DNA of 64,000 nt from Stentor coeruleus. Lineage: Eukaryota; Ciliophora; Heterotrichea; Heterotrichida; Stentoridae. Position numbers and translations under genes: made by a program. This document shows positions 51,101 to 64,000 of this stretch, piece after piece. The notes beneath the pieces are model-generated. The model had not been told where the DNA came from. It did not search any database and saw only the letters and a program-made list of their open reading frames with translations. The stretch is from the NCBI GenBank assembly GCA_001970955.1, contig MPUH01000037.1, positions 62,001-126,000 of the forward strand. The letters run 5' to 3'. How positions within the stretch are numbered: position 1 is the first letter of the stretch; each line of letters starts with the position of its first letter.

Positions 51101-54100
51101 TAATAAAAATTCAGAATTAACAGCAAATTGGGGCACACTTTTCTATGAATTTAACAATGATAAAGGTATTGGAAGTTCAATGTATTATTGCTTTTTCTTT
51201 ACTAGACGTTTCTTTTTTATTTTAATTCAAATCTTTTTACAAGAATACCCTGAAGTTCAGATTAGTCTAAATATGACAATTTCATGTGCAGTAAGTTTTA
51301 TTTAGAACTTTTTTTATTTGTTAGCTTTAAGACCTTTTGGCGAACCAATATTAAATGCTTCACATATTATAAGTGAGTTATGTGTTTTTATTATATTTAC
51401 TTTAGTTGGGTTTAGTATGACAAAAAAAGCTGATGAACTATTTGAAAATATTGATTTCGCATTAGTATTTTTAGTGAATTTTATTATGCAAGTGCAAATG
51501 GGAAGCTCGATTTTAGTTTTTATAAAAAACATTTTTATTATTATTAAAATGAGAAGAAATAGAGTTATTCCGATTTCGAAAATATATAGTGTGTATCCTG
51601 ATGCTACTACAAAGACATGATATTAAATAATTAGAATAATCTTTACTGGGTAATAATTTTTAATAGTATTTCAGAGATTTTTTATATGTTTTCAAATATT
51701 TCATGTAATTTAAGTTCACTTAATGATTTGAGTTCTATATTTTATATAATTCAAGAGATTGAAACTTTTATTTAATTTTTGTTTTATCTTTGATAATTTG
51801 AGAAGCAAAGTTTACATCAATGCTATTTAAAAATATATCAAATACACAAAGCAAATTTTATGAATCTTAAGTAAAATAATCTGCTNGGAACAAATTGTCT
51901 TTATCGAAATAATTAATTTTTAGCATCAAATACACAAAGCAAATTTTATGAATCTTAAGTAAAATAATCTGCTTAAAAGATGAATCCCAAATAGATGTAT
52001 TCAATAATTTTACTTAAATAATACTTTGCAAAAACATTATTATAAAATCATCAAAAAAAAATCAAATTTAACTTGCCCACTTTTAACGTAGATTCACTTT
52101 ATAATGCATGATACTTTTATTATAATCTGAATATTTTATAAGCTATACTAGTTGTTTTAATCTCATCTTTTATAAAACTTTATTCTTTTAATCTATAAAA
52201 AATTTATTAATAATTCTTTAACCTGCGATAATATAAAGATATAGGACTAATGCTACTTGCTCCTCCCTGTTTTAGTCGAGCACTTTAATACTGCATTTCT
52301 ATGTTTGGTGGAGGCCTTAAATTTTGTATAAAAAACTCTTCCCTGAAAATCTCAAGACTTTTATCTTTCCAATTTGCTTTATCTAAAGCATACTCTGATC
52401 CATAATAAGAAACTTCATAAAGTTTTTCACCAAAAATTTTGATTATTAATCTAGTATTCCATTCATGGATAAGGCTAGCTTGAGTTGGTATTTCAAAATT
52501 AAACCATTGAGACTTGAGCTCAAGATTTTTCTTTTGGAAAAAATAACCAAATTCATGCAAAATGGTCAAAAATGTATAGGCTTTGGATGAAAGATACTCA
52601 AATTTTAAATTATTTTCCTGTGATATCTAATAAATACAACAGAATTCATACATGCAAAGCATGAAATAAACTCAGGTAAATGAGAAAAGCAAACTTTATC
52701 CAATAATAATTTAATGTTTTTGATGTAGTCTTGCTCTGTTAATTCAGGAAAAATTTTTTGGTGTCCAGCTAGAAATAGTTCATAAATTTCATTATAGAGA
52801 ATTTCAAAGCTTGATAAAGAGACTTTTTTCTCACTAGAAGAAATATCTATGTAATTTAATATACTCAAATCGTCATGAAATTGATCATTAAAAAATACTA
52901 TCTGATAAATAAAGTCAATTGAAATTAATTCAATATGCTTTTTTAATATTCTTCTTTTAGCAGAACTTAAAATTCTTATGAATCTTTCCATATATCTATG
53001 AAATTCGACTAGATTCTGAGAGTTGTATTTAAATAGGAAAAAACAAAATATTCCGAATAAGAGTAGGGTTAAAAAACACCCTTCTTCCCACTCTGTATCA
53101 CATCTATCAGAGTGTCTAAATTTTTCAAAAAAATCTTCAAGATAAAGTATTATTTCTATACAAGAGCTTTTAATTTCATTTTTAAAATCATTTATTTGAT
53201 CTTTATATGTACTTGATTCATGTAATTCATCGATATATAAAGACCACTTTCTAATTAAGCCTTTTAATAAGCCAACTTCTTCAATAAGATTTTCAGCTTT
53301 TATATCTTTTTGTAAGACCGTATCTTGGTCAAAACAAAAAAGTGACATTGTGTGGCTTACTGAGTTTATCGCATTAATACACGCTAATCTATTTTCATTT
53401 TGAGAAAATGTAATAAAGCTGATGCCAATTGATTTTGCTTTTAGTTCAGGAATGAATATTCTTGTACATTGACAATCAGGAGGATTATAATCCTGAGGGG
53501 TATTAGTTATAAGAAGTTAATATTCAGAGTATTTTGGCCTTTTAATAGCTTTATCTTGTTTAGGAAAGCTAAAATTTTTGTCTTTTCATATTTATATCTT
53601 AGAATTTTTAAATTTGAATTTTATTCTTAGTAAAGAATTAAATGATGGATATTGTATATTTCTTTTTAGTAATAAAGATAAAAAATGTTTACTAAGTCTA
53701 AATTATACAATTTAAGTTCAATAACTTCAGAATGATAAATATTTTTTTTCATTATGATGAGCCTAAGAGTATATCTAAATATCTAGCATTAAGGATGTTA
53801 CACAAATGCACAAATCATTAGCTCAAATTCTATTTTTTTTTCCCATGTGTTAGCTTCGAATAATCTTATTTTATATTGAAATTTAGTAATTATTATTATA
53901 ATCACTAGTGAATATTCTCTAATACAATAGAAAGATTCTAGTATTTTGATATAAGTTTCAGACTCATCTTCATTTGAGATTATTGTGCATTCCTTTGGAG
54001 TTGCCTCATAAATATAAGCTTCTACATATTTTGGGCTTGAAGAATTTTCCTTGAAGTAATAGCATCATCTTACTCTTTTTGCATTACACTCGAACGCTGT

Positions 54101-57100
54101 AATCAATTTTATCTCCTATGAAGATAAAAAAAATTTAACTTCATATCATCCTAATCACCAAATATTTCTTTTTTTATCATATCCTAATTTTCTAAAAACC
54201 TATCAATAAACCTTCAAAAACCCAAATTAAATATTACTCTTCCGTGTAAGTGTATACAAAAAATACTTCCTCATCGTCAACTCAGCAAAATCTCTAAATC
54301 CTTTCTGCACATCTCTATGCGGACTACACGTAAACCAATCCTTCAACTCCATTGCCACAACATCTAATCCTGCTCTTTCAGCTTCTTCTAAAAACACTGG
54401 GGTCATTTTTCTTTTATCCGGCATAACAATATAACAAACCCCATTTTCATTCATATGATGTAATATTGTTCTAACAAGATCCTGAATAGGTGCTCCGTCA
54501 TAAATCAAATCACTTCCAATAACAATATCAGCTGGATTTGTATAAGTTGTCACATCTCTCCAATCTAAATAAACAACTCTAGCCCTAGCTGAGTTTTTTA
54601 ATATATTTTCTTGTATATTATCTAATACTGTTCTATTAAAATCAGTCATGGTTATATTTGTTGATCTTGTGTATTTTGAAGCTGTTATCCCGGCTAAACC
54701 AGATCCACTACCAAGCTCAAGAATTGATCCAATAGGGTTTATTGATAATAAATACCTAGAAAGTACAATCCCTGATTCCCATTGATGGACTCCATCGTTA
54801 CCGGTTTGAAAAAACACTTGATCTGATATTGTCACAATTTTGTCATTGTCTATAAAAATTTCCCTTATTTGAGGCTTTAGGTTCATATTTATAATTTTAA
54901 GTTGCATTTAAGGTATGAAAGTTAAGGTTTTTTAATTGTAAATGGAGGGAAGCAGAAGAATAAAGGCTTGGAGTGGTAGACTGCTTAGGTTGTATATTGG
55001 ATTTTATGAAATCTAACTAATGAACTAATTGAGGAATTTAGGTGTTTTTAAGATGGGAAAATTACGGGTATAGAAAAATTAGATGTGAGGCATTGCTGAT
55101 TTTTAAAGAGTGTTTGTGTTTTTAGATGCATACCGCCCATTTTTACTCAAAAATATATTAGGTTAGGGTGAATCATATAAATAAGTTAGAATTAAACCAC
55201 AAAGTGATTATGCTTTTTTACAATATCTAGTTTATTATGCTTGGGTCTAATTCTAATAGTAGTATTTTCCCTATATAATACTTTTTTTTGTAAGAATATA
55301 ATATAAAAAACTGTTTTTTCATGTCCAAGTTTCTTACTGAACTCACGACTTAGATATTTTTTACTTTCATATATGTTATAATACAGTATTTACTTAAGTT
55401 ATCATTATATTACTTATTGAAAAATTATCAAAAAACTTGTGATGCAATATAATATTAAAAACTAATATAATTAACTATCAAACTTATACTGTTAAAAATC
55501 GTTCTCCCAGTTGTACCTCTTATTGTTTTCAATGGGTTTTTCTTTAATAAAGTCAAAATCATAAAATTTTGACTTTCTTGCAATCTCATCAACAAACTCT
55601 TGTCTGAACTCATCAAAATCTTCTTTTAAATCCCCACAATTCTCATGCTTAAAGCTGGATTTAGATGACATATTTTATTAAATTCTAGAAAGAATTACAC
55701 AATTTATCATTGCAAAGTATACATTTAATATAGAATTCATTTTTTTATACAACTTTAGCTCTATATTCTATATACTATAATAAAAATATAGATTATTTAC
55801 TTATATTCTTAAAAGTATTAAGTTATTATTCAAACATAAATAACTAATATTTTTGTAATATGCATTAAGATTTTATATCTGTCTTAAAAAATTAGGTTAA
55901 CATTTTTTGAAAATGGTTATCAGAACAAAAATAATTTTTCAACACAAAGGTGATTTCATTGAAAAAAGTTGTAATTACATCAAATAACAACAAATTCTAT
56001 TGGATTTAAGTTTAAAAGTCCCTTTAAACTACTAATATTAGATTATAAATATTTTATTTATCAAAAAATAAATTAATACTTAGCCTATCAATACTCAGTT
56101 TCCAATGCAGTGATTACAACACAAACCCTTAAGAATAGCTAAGTTAAGGTTTTTATATATAAAAAATCATCTTTTAAATTTCTGATATCCATTATTTATG
56201 ATTATAAAAATGCCCATATCAGCTTATATTTTCTCGTATAAATCCTTCAATATAAACTAAATAACAATACATTCTAATAAGTTTTATTATTTCCAAATCA
56301 ACTTAAAATCATTACGAAAATACTAAAAATATTCGTAAAATTATAAATTAAACATAAAAATATTAATAAACCCTTATTTCTTCCTATCATCAACACTTTA
56401 TATCAACATCTACATAAAACCATAATTATTATTCTCTAAATTCACAATTTTATTCCCTATTCTCTGTCTTAAATTCATCAAAAAACTTGGTGGAGCTAAT
56501 CTTTTATTAACCTTTTTAATCCCAGCCATATGTATATTCACATTTTGACAACTAACCCAATTAGCATTTATCGATTCATGTTTAGCATTTTTAGTACTTA
56601 TCAAATCATTCACAGCATTCAAGCTTTTTTCCGACTTTGCAACAGTAATCAAATCTTTAGGTTTATTTTTCTTAATTTTTCTTTTCGTATCTTTCAAATA
56701 CCTATCATTACTTCTTATATTATCATAAGCTTTAGTTAAAAAAGGACTTTTTTCCAAATTCTGCGACCTATAACTCAACCATTCATAATCCATACGTGAA
56801 GTTTTTATATAATTCTCTAAAACATCATTTCTTAAAAGTTTACCAACAAAATCACTAGCTGAAACCATTAAAACTTCTCCTATAGCAGTATTACAAACAC
56901 AAGAAAAAATACGATTATTAGATTTATTCATAACTTCTTCAGCACCTAAAATTTCTTTTTCTCCTTTGACAACAATATCAGCTTGAATAACATGTTTTAT
57001 TTGTTTACCTTCAAATTTCTTCATAATTACACTATTATGAAAAGGTTTATCTATTTTTTCCTTAACAAATTTCCTTGTTATAGTAAAAGACCCTTTTATA

Positions 57101-60100
57101 ACAAAGTAAACATGACTTGGTATCTCATTTTGTTTAAACACATAATGACCTTTTGTGAAAGTTTTAGGTTTAAACATATAAAGAACTTTGGATATTTGAG
57201 ATTTAGCCCATTTAGAGAATATTGATAGACTTTGAAGGAATTCTATTGTTTCAAGGATTTTTTTTTGTGTTAGTTCAAAGAGGATTTTATTAAGTTTAAG
57301 TTTGGGAATTGAGGATAAGTGTGAGAATTTAGGTGATGAGGATATTGTTACTGGGAGATATGGAGAGTGAATATTGTTTTGATAATAATCAATCCTTTGA
57401 CCTTGTGATGATGAACTTCTTTCTGTATTGAGGATATTAGATAATATTGGAGATTGACTTGTATAGGTTATGGGGTTGTAGTTATCTGAGGGTCTAGTGA
57501 TGATTTTATATTGAGGAGAGTTTGCGAGCATAAAAATGCTAATATGGAATATATTATGATAGGGAAAATCAATACTTATAGGTGGATTTTGGAATTTGAG
57601 AAATTGATGAGAAGGTTTTAGGAATTTATATAGGATTTTTAAAGGATTTTAGAGAATATGGTTAGATTTAGATATAAGAGGTGGATTTTAAATTTAGCTA
57701 GATGAATTTGAGAAATTACTGGAGAATGAGAATTTTGCATCAGGGTTTAAAGCTTGGAAGTTTGAGACTTCAGTGAGGATTTCTTCGGTATTTTTAATAT
57801 TTATGACTTCTATTATGATACTTTTTGCTAGATCCTCATCTTCATCTTTGAGGTATTTATTGGTGTAGCAACATAAGGCTCCCATTTGTGTGCTTTTTTT
57901 ATATTTAAATGGAAATTATGTTTGTTTCTATTTCTGGGATGGGATTGGGGTTCAATGATTGCTGATATGATTTTAGTGTTGTTGAATAAAAAATAGACCC
58001 TGCAATATTTAAATACTTTATTTTTATAGGTAAGATAAAAAAAGATATTAGTTGAAAAAATATAGATACTGATTTAGAAACTTACTGGAATTTTAAAAAT
58101 CACTTAACTATAAAGAAAAATATTTTCATGTTCCAATTCAAGCAAGTATAAATATATCTTATAAATAATCCTATACCATAATTTCTACATGAAATCTAAC
58201 GACAAGTCTACAGAAAAGCCGAAAATCCCTCTACAATCGATAATCAACACATTACAAAATCCGACTAAATTCAGAAGTCCATCTGAACTTGCAGAAATCA
58301 TGGAAGTTATTCAGCACTGCGATTTTTTCAGAAGGATCAACAAAGAACTCCAAAATCTTGACTTCCTGAAAATCTGTTGTGCAAACATGACAGTTGAAGA
58401 ATACGCAAAAGGAATGCCAATATACAAACTTGGTGACCAAAACTCATCATTTTATTACATATTATCAGGTACTGTCTCTATATGTTTACCAGCTAAGCTA
58501 ATAAACACAACAAGTATTCCAAGAGAATACATCCCTTTAATAAGAAATCTAGTCAAATCAGTATCTGATAATATACCTATAGAACTTATAGACCCTGATG
58601 AATTTATTATAAGGAAACTTTTTCTTGATTTTATTCAACGTGACTTAAAAATCATTGAAGATCTTTCTATATGTCAATGCCGAGATATTACAGATAAACT
58701 TACTGATGGGGAAACTTTTGGTATATCAGGTTTATTTACAGAACGTTTAAGAAGTCATAATACTATTGCTTTATCAAAAACTTATGTCGCTGTTCTAACA
58801 AAAAGTGCTTTTAAAAAAGCTTTAAATAACTACAAAGATAAAAAAATCGCAGATAAACTGGATTTTCTCCATAAATTACCTCTTTTTTGCTCATGGTCAA
58901 TGGTAACTCTTGCTAGGATTCTTGATAATTTTGTTTCAGTTAGTTATTTTAGGAACCAAAAAATTTTTGTAGAAGGAGACCCTGCTGATAGTGTGATTTT
59001 TATTGTCCAAGGCGAGGTTAAGTTGACAAAATCCAGTGTTAGATGTACAAGTCTTATTGAACCTCAAGATCTGTTATCAAGTTCAAACAATTCATCACCA
59101 TTAAGACTTGGAAAAGCTAGAAAACTACTTAAATCTAGACAAATGCAACTTGTAGTTAAAGGAAAATATCAAGTTATTGGTATGGATGATATGTGTGAAG
59201 ATATGAAATTTAGAAACTATAGTTGTATTGTTTATTCTTCTAGAGCTGATGTTTTAATACTCAGTAGACAAGTTTATTTAGATCGTGTTAGTCGTGCTGA
59301 TATTATTCCTTATATCAATAGTAAAAAAAAATATGAGTCTTTATGGCTTAGTGAAAGAGTTGAAGAAATTAAAGCTACAGATCGGATTTTAATAAAAACT
59401 TCAGCTTTGGATGATATAAAACCGAAAAGGAAAATATCTTTACAATTAAGAAATGAATCACCTGTTACGTTGTTTAATAATACAAGATATAATACTGAAG
59501 AAAGAGCTAAAAGTACTAAACCTACGTCAAGAACTAGGAAAAAAGTTTGGATTTTAGGTCAAAACCAGAGACACCATCGAATTCTCCGAGGAAGGCTGAG
59601 GTTAAAAGATTACCCCCACCTAATTTTTTACTGTTTTTTAGGAAAAAAAAATATAGTAAACAGCAGGAGAGTTTTTTAATGAATAATATTAGAAATAAGT
59701 CTCGATGATTTTAGTTATAGAGATATTAAAATATTAATAAAAATAATAAACTGATGAATTTTATGCTAGGAATTATCGTTTATTTATATATATCCTTACT
59801 TAAAAATCAGAGGCATTTAAAAATTGGATATTTTTTTATACAAAAAACACAAATTGGCACTTTTTTAAATTTTTAAGCTAATTGATATATATTAACCATC
59901 TAAAAGAAAATTAATATTCGAATTGTATTAATAATAAAATTAATAATAAATTTTACCAATAAAACTCATTAATTATTCTTTACTATCTTCTCTGATTAAA
60001 GCAGCAAATCTTCTTCTTCAAGATCTACCTTCTTTGATTTTGGAGGATGGTTTTTTGTTTCTGATTTTTTCGTGTCAGACCTTTTCATATCGAAATTTGC

Positions 60101-63100
60101 AAACTTCGGCTCTTCTTTTTCTAGGACATTTTTATTAACAGGTAATAGTTTTGATTGAACATTAAAATTTACCTTTTCAGGTTCATTACTGTCAAGAATA
60201 TTCCCAAACCCATTATTTTTTGAAGCGTTTTCTGCTAGTTCAGCAATTTTGTCATCATTTTTCTTACTTAAATGAGCCCTATTACGTTTTTTACTAGGGT
60301 CTGGAAGTTCAATTTTATTAAATGGATCTATTTTATGTTCATTTGTATCAAGATCATTTGGTTTTTTATGTCCTTCATTATCATTAAATGGAGCAAAACC
60401 TTTATGTGTAGGGTTTTTATGCCCAGTTTCTTGATTGTGAGAAAGTTCATCGTCTTTGATAGAGCGAATTGGTTTAAATCCTCGATCTTCAGATGGTTTT
60501 GATTCTAATTCTTGAAATAAATAAGGCTTGCTTTTATCTGGTCCTTTCCAACCTAGTTGATTTTTATCGTTATCGTCATGATTGGGTTTATCTTCGAGTT
60601 CATCAAATATCGAAGGCTTTTTATCCTTCGCTATAGGCTTGAAGTTGTTTTTTGGTTCACTTTCCTGTTCTAATTCGTCAAAAATTGAAGGTTTGGAAAT
60701 AGTCTCAGGTTTATGGTTTTTGTCAAGGTCTTCAAATAGCGAGGGTTTTGGCTGAACTTCAGGTTTTCTCATCGTACTTGGCTTGCTTTCTTTTTCTAAC
60801 TCATCAAAAATCGAAGGTTTTATTGGGCTTTTATCTTTTGCAGCCTCAATTTTATTATTAGCTTCCAAGTTTTTCAGTCCAATACTTTTCACTTCTTCCT
60901 TTTTTTCTTTTTCTACAGCATCAAGTCTTTTACTTTTTTTATCTTCTTTTATACTTTTCTCCATACTTTTTTTTAGCTTTTCATTATCTTCATCCAGTTC
61001 CTTTAAAGCATTCCCTTTTTTCTGCTCTTTTTTCAACTTACTGTCCTTTTTTTCTTCTAAAACACTATTTCCATTATTTTTCCCTTTATCCAAACCTGCA
61101 TCCTTTATTATCTTATCCTTACTCCCTTTATTTTCCACACTTCCATCAAAAATTTTCATCTTTAAAGGTTTATCCGAACTTTTCTGCATATTTAAGGCAA
61201 TATTTTTTCCTTGATAATCCCCATTAATATTTTTAAGACTAATAGCCGAGTTGTTTTTCATCATTTTCCCAATCTTCAAATCTTTTTGACTAGGAATAAT
61301 TTTTTTCGACCCTCCACTTTTTTCATTTAATAGTCTTGGAGACGAACTACTTTCTGAAGATGGTCTTTTAGGGATGTTTACCATCGAAACTAATCCTTTC
61401 ATATTATTAGCTTTAGCGATTTCCATAACATTTTCTAAATCCCTTCTAATTTTATTTAACTCAGTTGATTTCTCTTGCGATTGCTTATTGACCAAATCTA
61501 TTTCTTTTTGCAAAGCGTCTTTATGATTTTTTAACGTATTTTCTTGTACTTTCATCTGAGCTGCAGTATTTGTCCTGATTTTTTCTAAGTTCTGTAAAGC
61601 TGATACAAAGTTTGAATATTTACTAGCAAGCTTTTTATCAACAACAGGCTCTTGCTGATAATTTTCATTTGAAACTTTGAGTTTTTCTAGTTTATTTTGT
61701 AAATCTGCTTCTTTTGAACAATTACTTTCATACCAGTTTTGTTCTTTTTCTATATTTCGTTCCATGATTTTTATTTGTTCATCAAGTTTATTAAACTCAT
61801 CTTCTAGTTGTTGACATTGAGCTTTTTCTTCAACTAATAATTTATCGTCATAGTTTTCTAAGTTTTTACCTCTTGAGTTTTGATCTTTTGACATTATTTT
61901 AGCTGTTTTTTCTAATTCGGATAGTTTTTTTTCTTTGTTTTTTATGTCTTCTTTTAATGTTAAAATGTATGAAGGGTTGTTTATTCTTTCATGTTTTTCT
62001 TTTATTTTCATGTATTCGGATTCGTAGATTTTAAGACGTTTATCTGTATTTTGATCGTTGATCATTTTTGGGTCTGAGGAATTTCGTTTGACTTTTTTCA
62101 TTTTCTTTTTGTTTAAAGCAACACTTTCGATATATTTGTTTAATGCTTCATTGAGGTCTTGAAGGTCTTTACGGAGCTGATGATTTTCTTTTTCAAGTTG
62201 TTTTCGGTTTTTTTTTGGAAGATCAGATTTCGATTTTAGTTTATCTTGTGTTGAGTTCTTAATCATCCCTCGTTCTTTTGATGAAGAGTTTCTATTAATT
62301 TTCTCAACTGATCTATCTTCTCTTGGGGTCTTCATCTTATTTAAGCCTCCTACCCTAGGTGGTAAAATCGGAGACTTAGTTCCTTTAGCATAATTATCTT
62401 GTTTTTTCTTCCCTTTATCAATTTCTTTATCATTTTTCAGTTTCTTTATCATAGATTTTCCCTTACCTTTTTCCTCATAATACTCATCATCTTCAGAATC
62501 GCTTTTTCTTTTTGCAGTTCCAAACTCGCTCAGAGGCTCAGGTTTTTTTATAGGCATGTCACTTTTTTTACCTTCCTCAAAGTCATCTGCTGAAAAAGAA
62601 TCATCATACATTTCTTCGCTATCATCTTTATCTTTACTTCTTATTGAATGATGTTTTTTTGATTTGGTTTTAGCTGGATATTCATCAGTTACTTCCTTAG
62701 CATTGCTGTGCTTTTTAACATGTGATATAGGCTTGTCTGGATTTTTATGATTTTTGGTCTTACCTTTCATGTTGTTGTTTGATCCTTCTACATCTTCGAA
62801 ATCAGAGTCGTAGTTTGGCTCATGGCTTTCTTCTTCGTAATCATTTTCGTAATCCATTTTATAACAATTATACTCTTGAAATAGATAATAATTTTTGAAT
62901 AGTATGTGTTAATGATAAATAATATATCGATTTAAGGGAAGGATTTATAATAATCTAGAATTCTTTGGGTTTGATTAGTTTATGATAGTAAAAATAGAGT
63001 GTTATGTTATGAAGATGTTAATTTATTATATATCAAATTATCATCATGCTAATTAAAAAAAGATAAATTATAAATGTAGTTATTTAAATACATCTAATGA

Positions 63101-64000
63101 GTATCATATTTTTGTACTGGTCTCTACGTCTTTGATTATCATTGACTAGCTCATTTTTTACAACGTTTGCTTTAAATAAACACCCGAATTTAATAAGAGC
63201 ATTGCAATTAAAACTTTTTTTTATTTGACTGACTCCCTAAAGTATTTTTAATTCTATCATGCAAAAGTTCAATGCTTTTATTTTAAGTATAAATTTATAC
63301 TCTTTTATATTTTTTTTTTTTTTTTTAAAAACCTTCATGGTTTTAATAAATCAATCATATAAATAAAACACATAAACAAACAATGATTGCATATTTAAAA
63401 CCCTATCACAATACATATTGTTGATTTTTCATATATTTGAATCTAACAGTAATATATATTTTAGTTATGGAACTAAAATATTTTTTATAACTTTAGCAAA
63501 GTGAATACCTCGTATCTTCAAGTAATTTGAGTAATCTGAAAGTCTATAAATTCATGAATTTTTTATTTAATGTCTTTAAGGCATGCTTTAAAGCACATAT
63601 ATCTTGTCTCAGTGTAAATTATCCTCAATTTTTCTAACGATCTGTAATTTAAAGTTGCTAACAACTTCTAAGACTGTATTTGTAAAGTTTTTGCTAATTT
63701 TAATATGATTTGCAAATTTATCTGATTATTAGAATTAACCTATATTATGGTTTTTGCGTTTATTGTAGGGGTTTATATTTTTAGTTTTCGGTCATTTATT
63801 ATATTTTCTTTTTATATTTTGAAGTTGTTAGTATGGCTTGTATGTTTTTGTGCTAATTGATGCTTAATAGATTTCTTATAGTAAAATGATGATTGTTTTT
63901 ACCTTTGATTTTAGGTATGATTTATATATTATTTGCATATTTATGTCGTTAAAATTTAAAAATTTTTAAAAGTAATATAAAACCGAGCATAATAATGAGA

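Overview
The window looks like macronuclear-type DNA of a heterotrich ciliate close to Blepharisma. Coding DNA is AT-rich, intergenic DNA more so. Six spliceosomal introns can be placed by protein continuity and each is exactly 15 nt, GT...AG. All confidently placed stops are TAA or TAG, and one in-frame TGA, in an ABCG transporter, sits where the family has tryptophan. Fifteen-nt introns are known from Stentor and Blepharisma; UGA read as Trp favours Blepharisma over Stentor, which uses the standard code. The species call is inference.

Layout. 1-13.2 kb is gene-dense: a CFAP97/hemingway-like ciliary protein running off the left edge, two unknown proteins, an EF-hand protein with a His/Pro repeat tail, an ABCG half-transporter, a cAMP-receptor-like 7TM protein and a class II HMG-CoA reductase with a long C-terminal extension. 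13.2-31.7 kb is a very AT-rich, gene-poor stretch with four same-strand paralogues of an unrecognised ~203-residue protein, spaced 4-5 kb apart, and two decayed non-LTR retrotransposon 3' ends, one flanked by 14-bp direct repeats. 31.7-64 kb is gene-dense again: a four-TM protein, a FAN/NSMAF-like BEACH-WD40 protein, an F-box-like/WD40 protein, Pam16, CFAP221/PCDP1, a divergent GH47 protein, a giant cysteine-rich multi-TM surface protein, a decayed APC4-like gene, a METTL21-type methyltransferase, a 59-residue mini-protein, two cyclic-nucleotide-binding-fold proteins, a probable myristoylated small protein and a charged coiled-coil protein.

No operon logic is expected. The shared themes are cilium structure (CFAP97, CFAP221, probably the coiled-coil proteins) and membrane signalling (7TM receptor, cNMP-fold proteins, EF-hand protein, surface protein). 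Three single-N positions are each flanked by a 49-72 bp duplication. Removing one copy restores two genes exactly, so these are assembly joins, not biology. Most larger intergenic gaps also switch from G-rich to C-rich on the + strand, whatever the orientation of the flanking genes.
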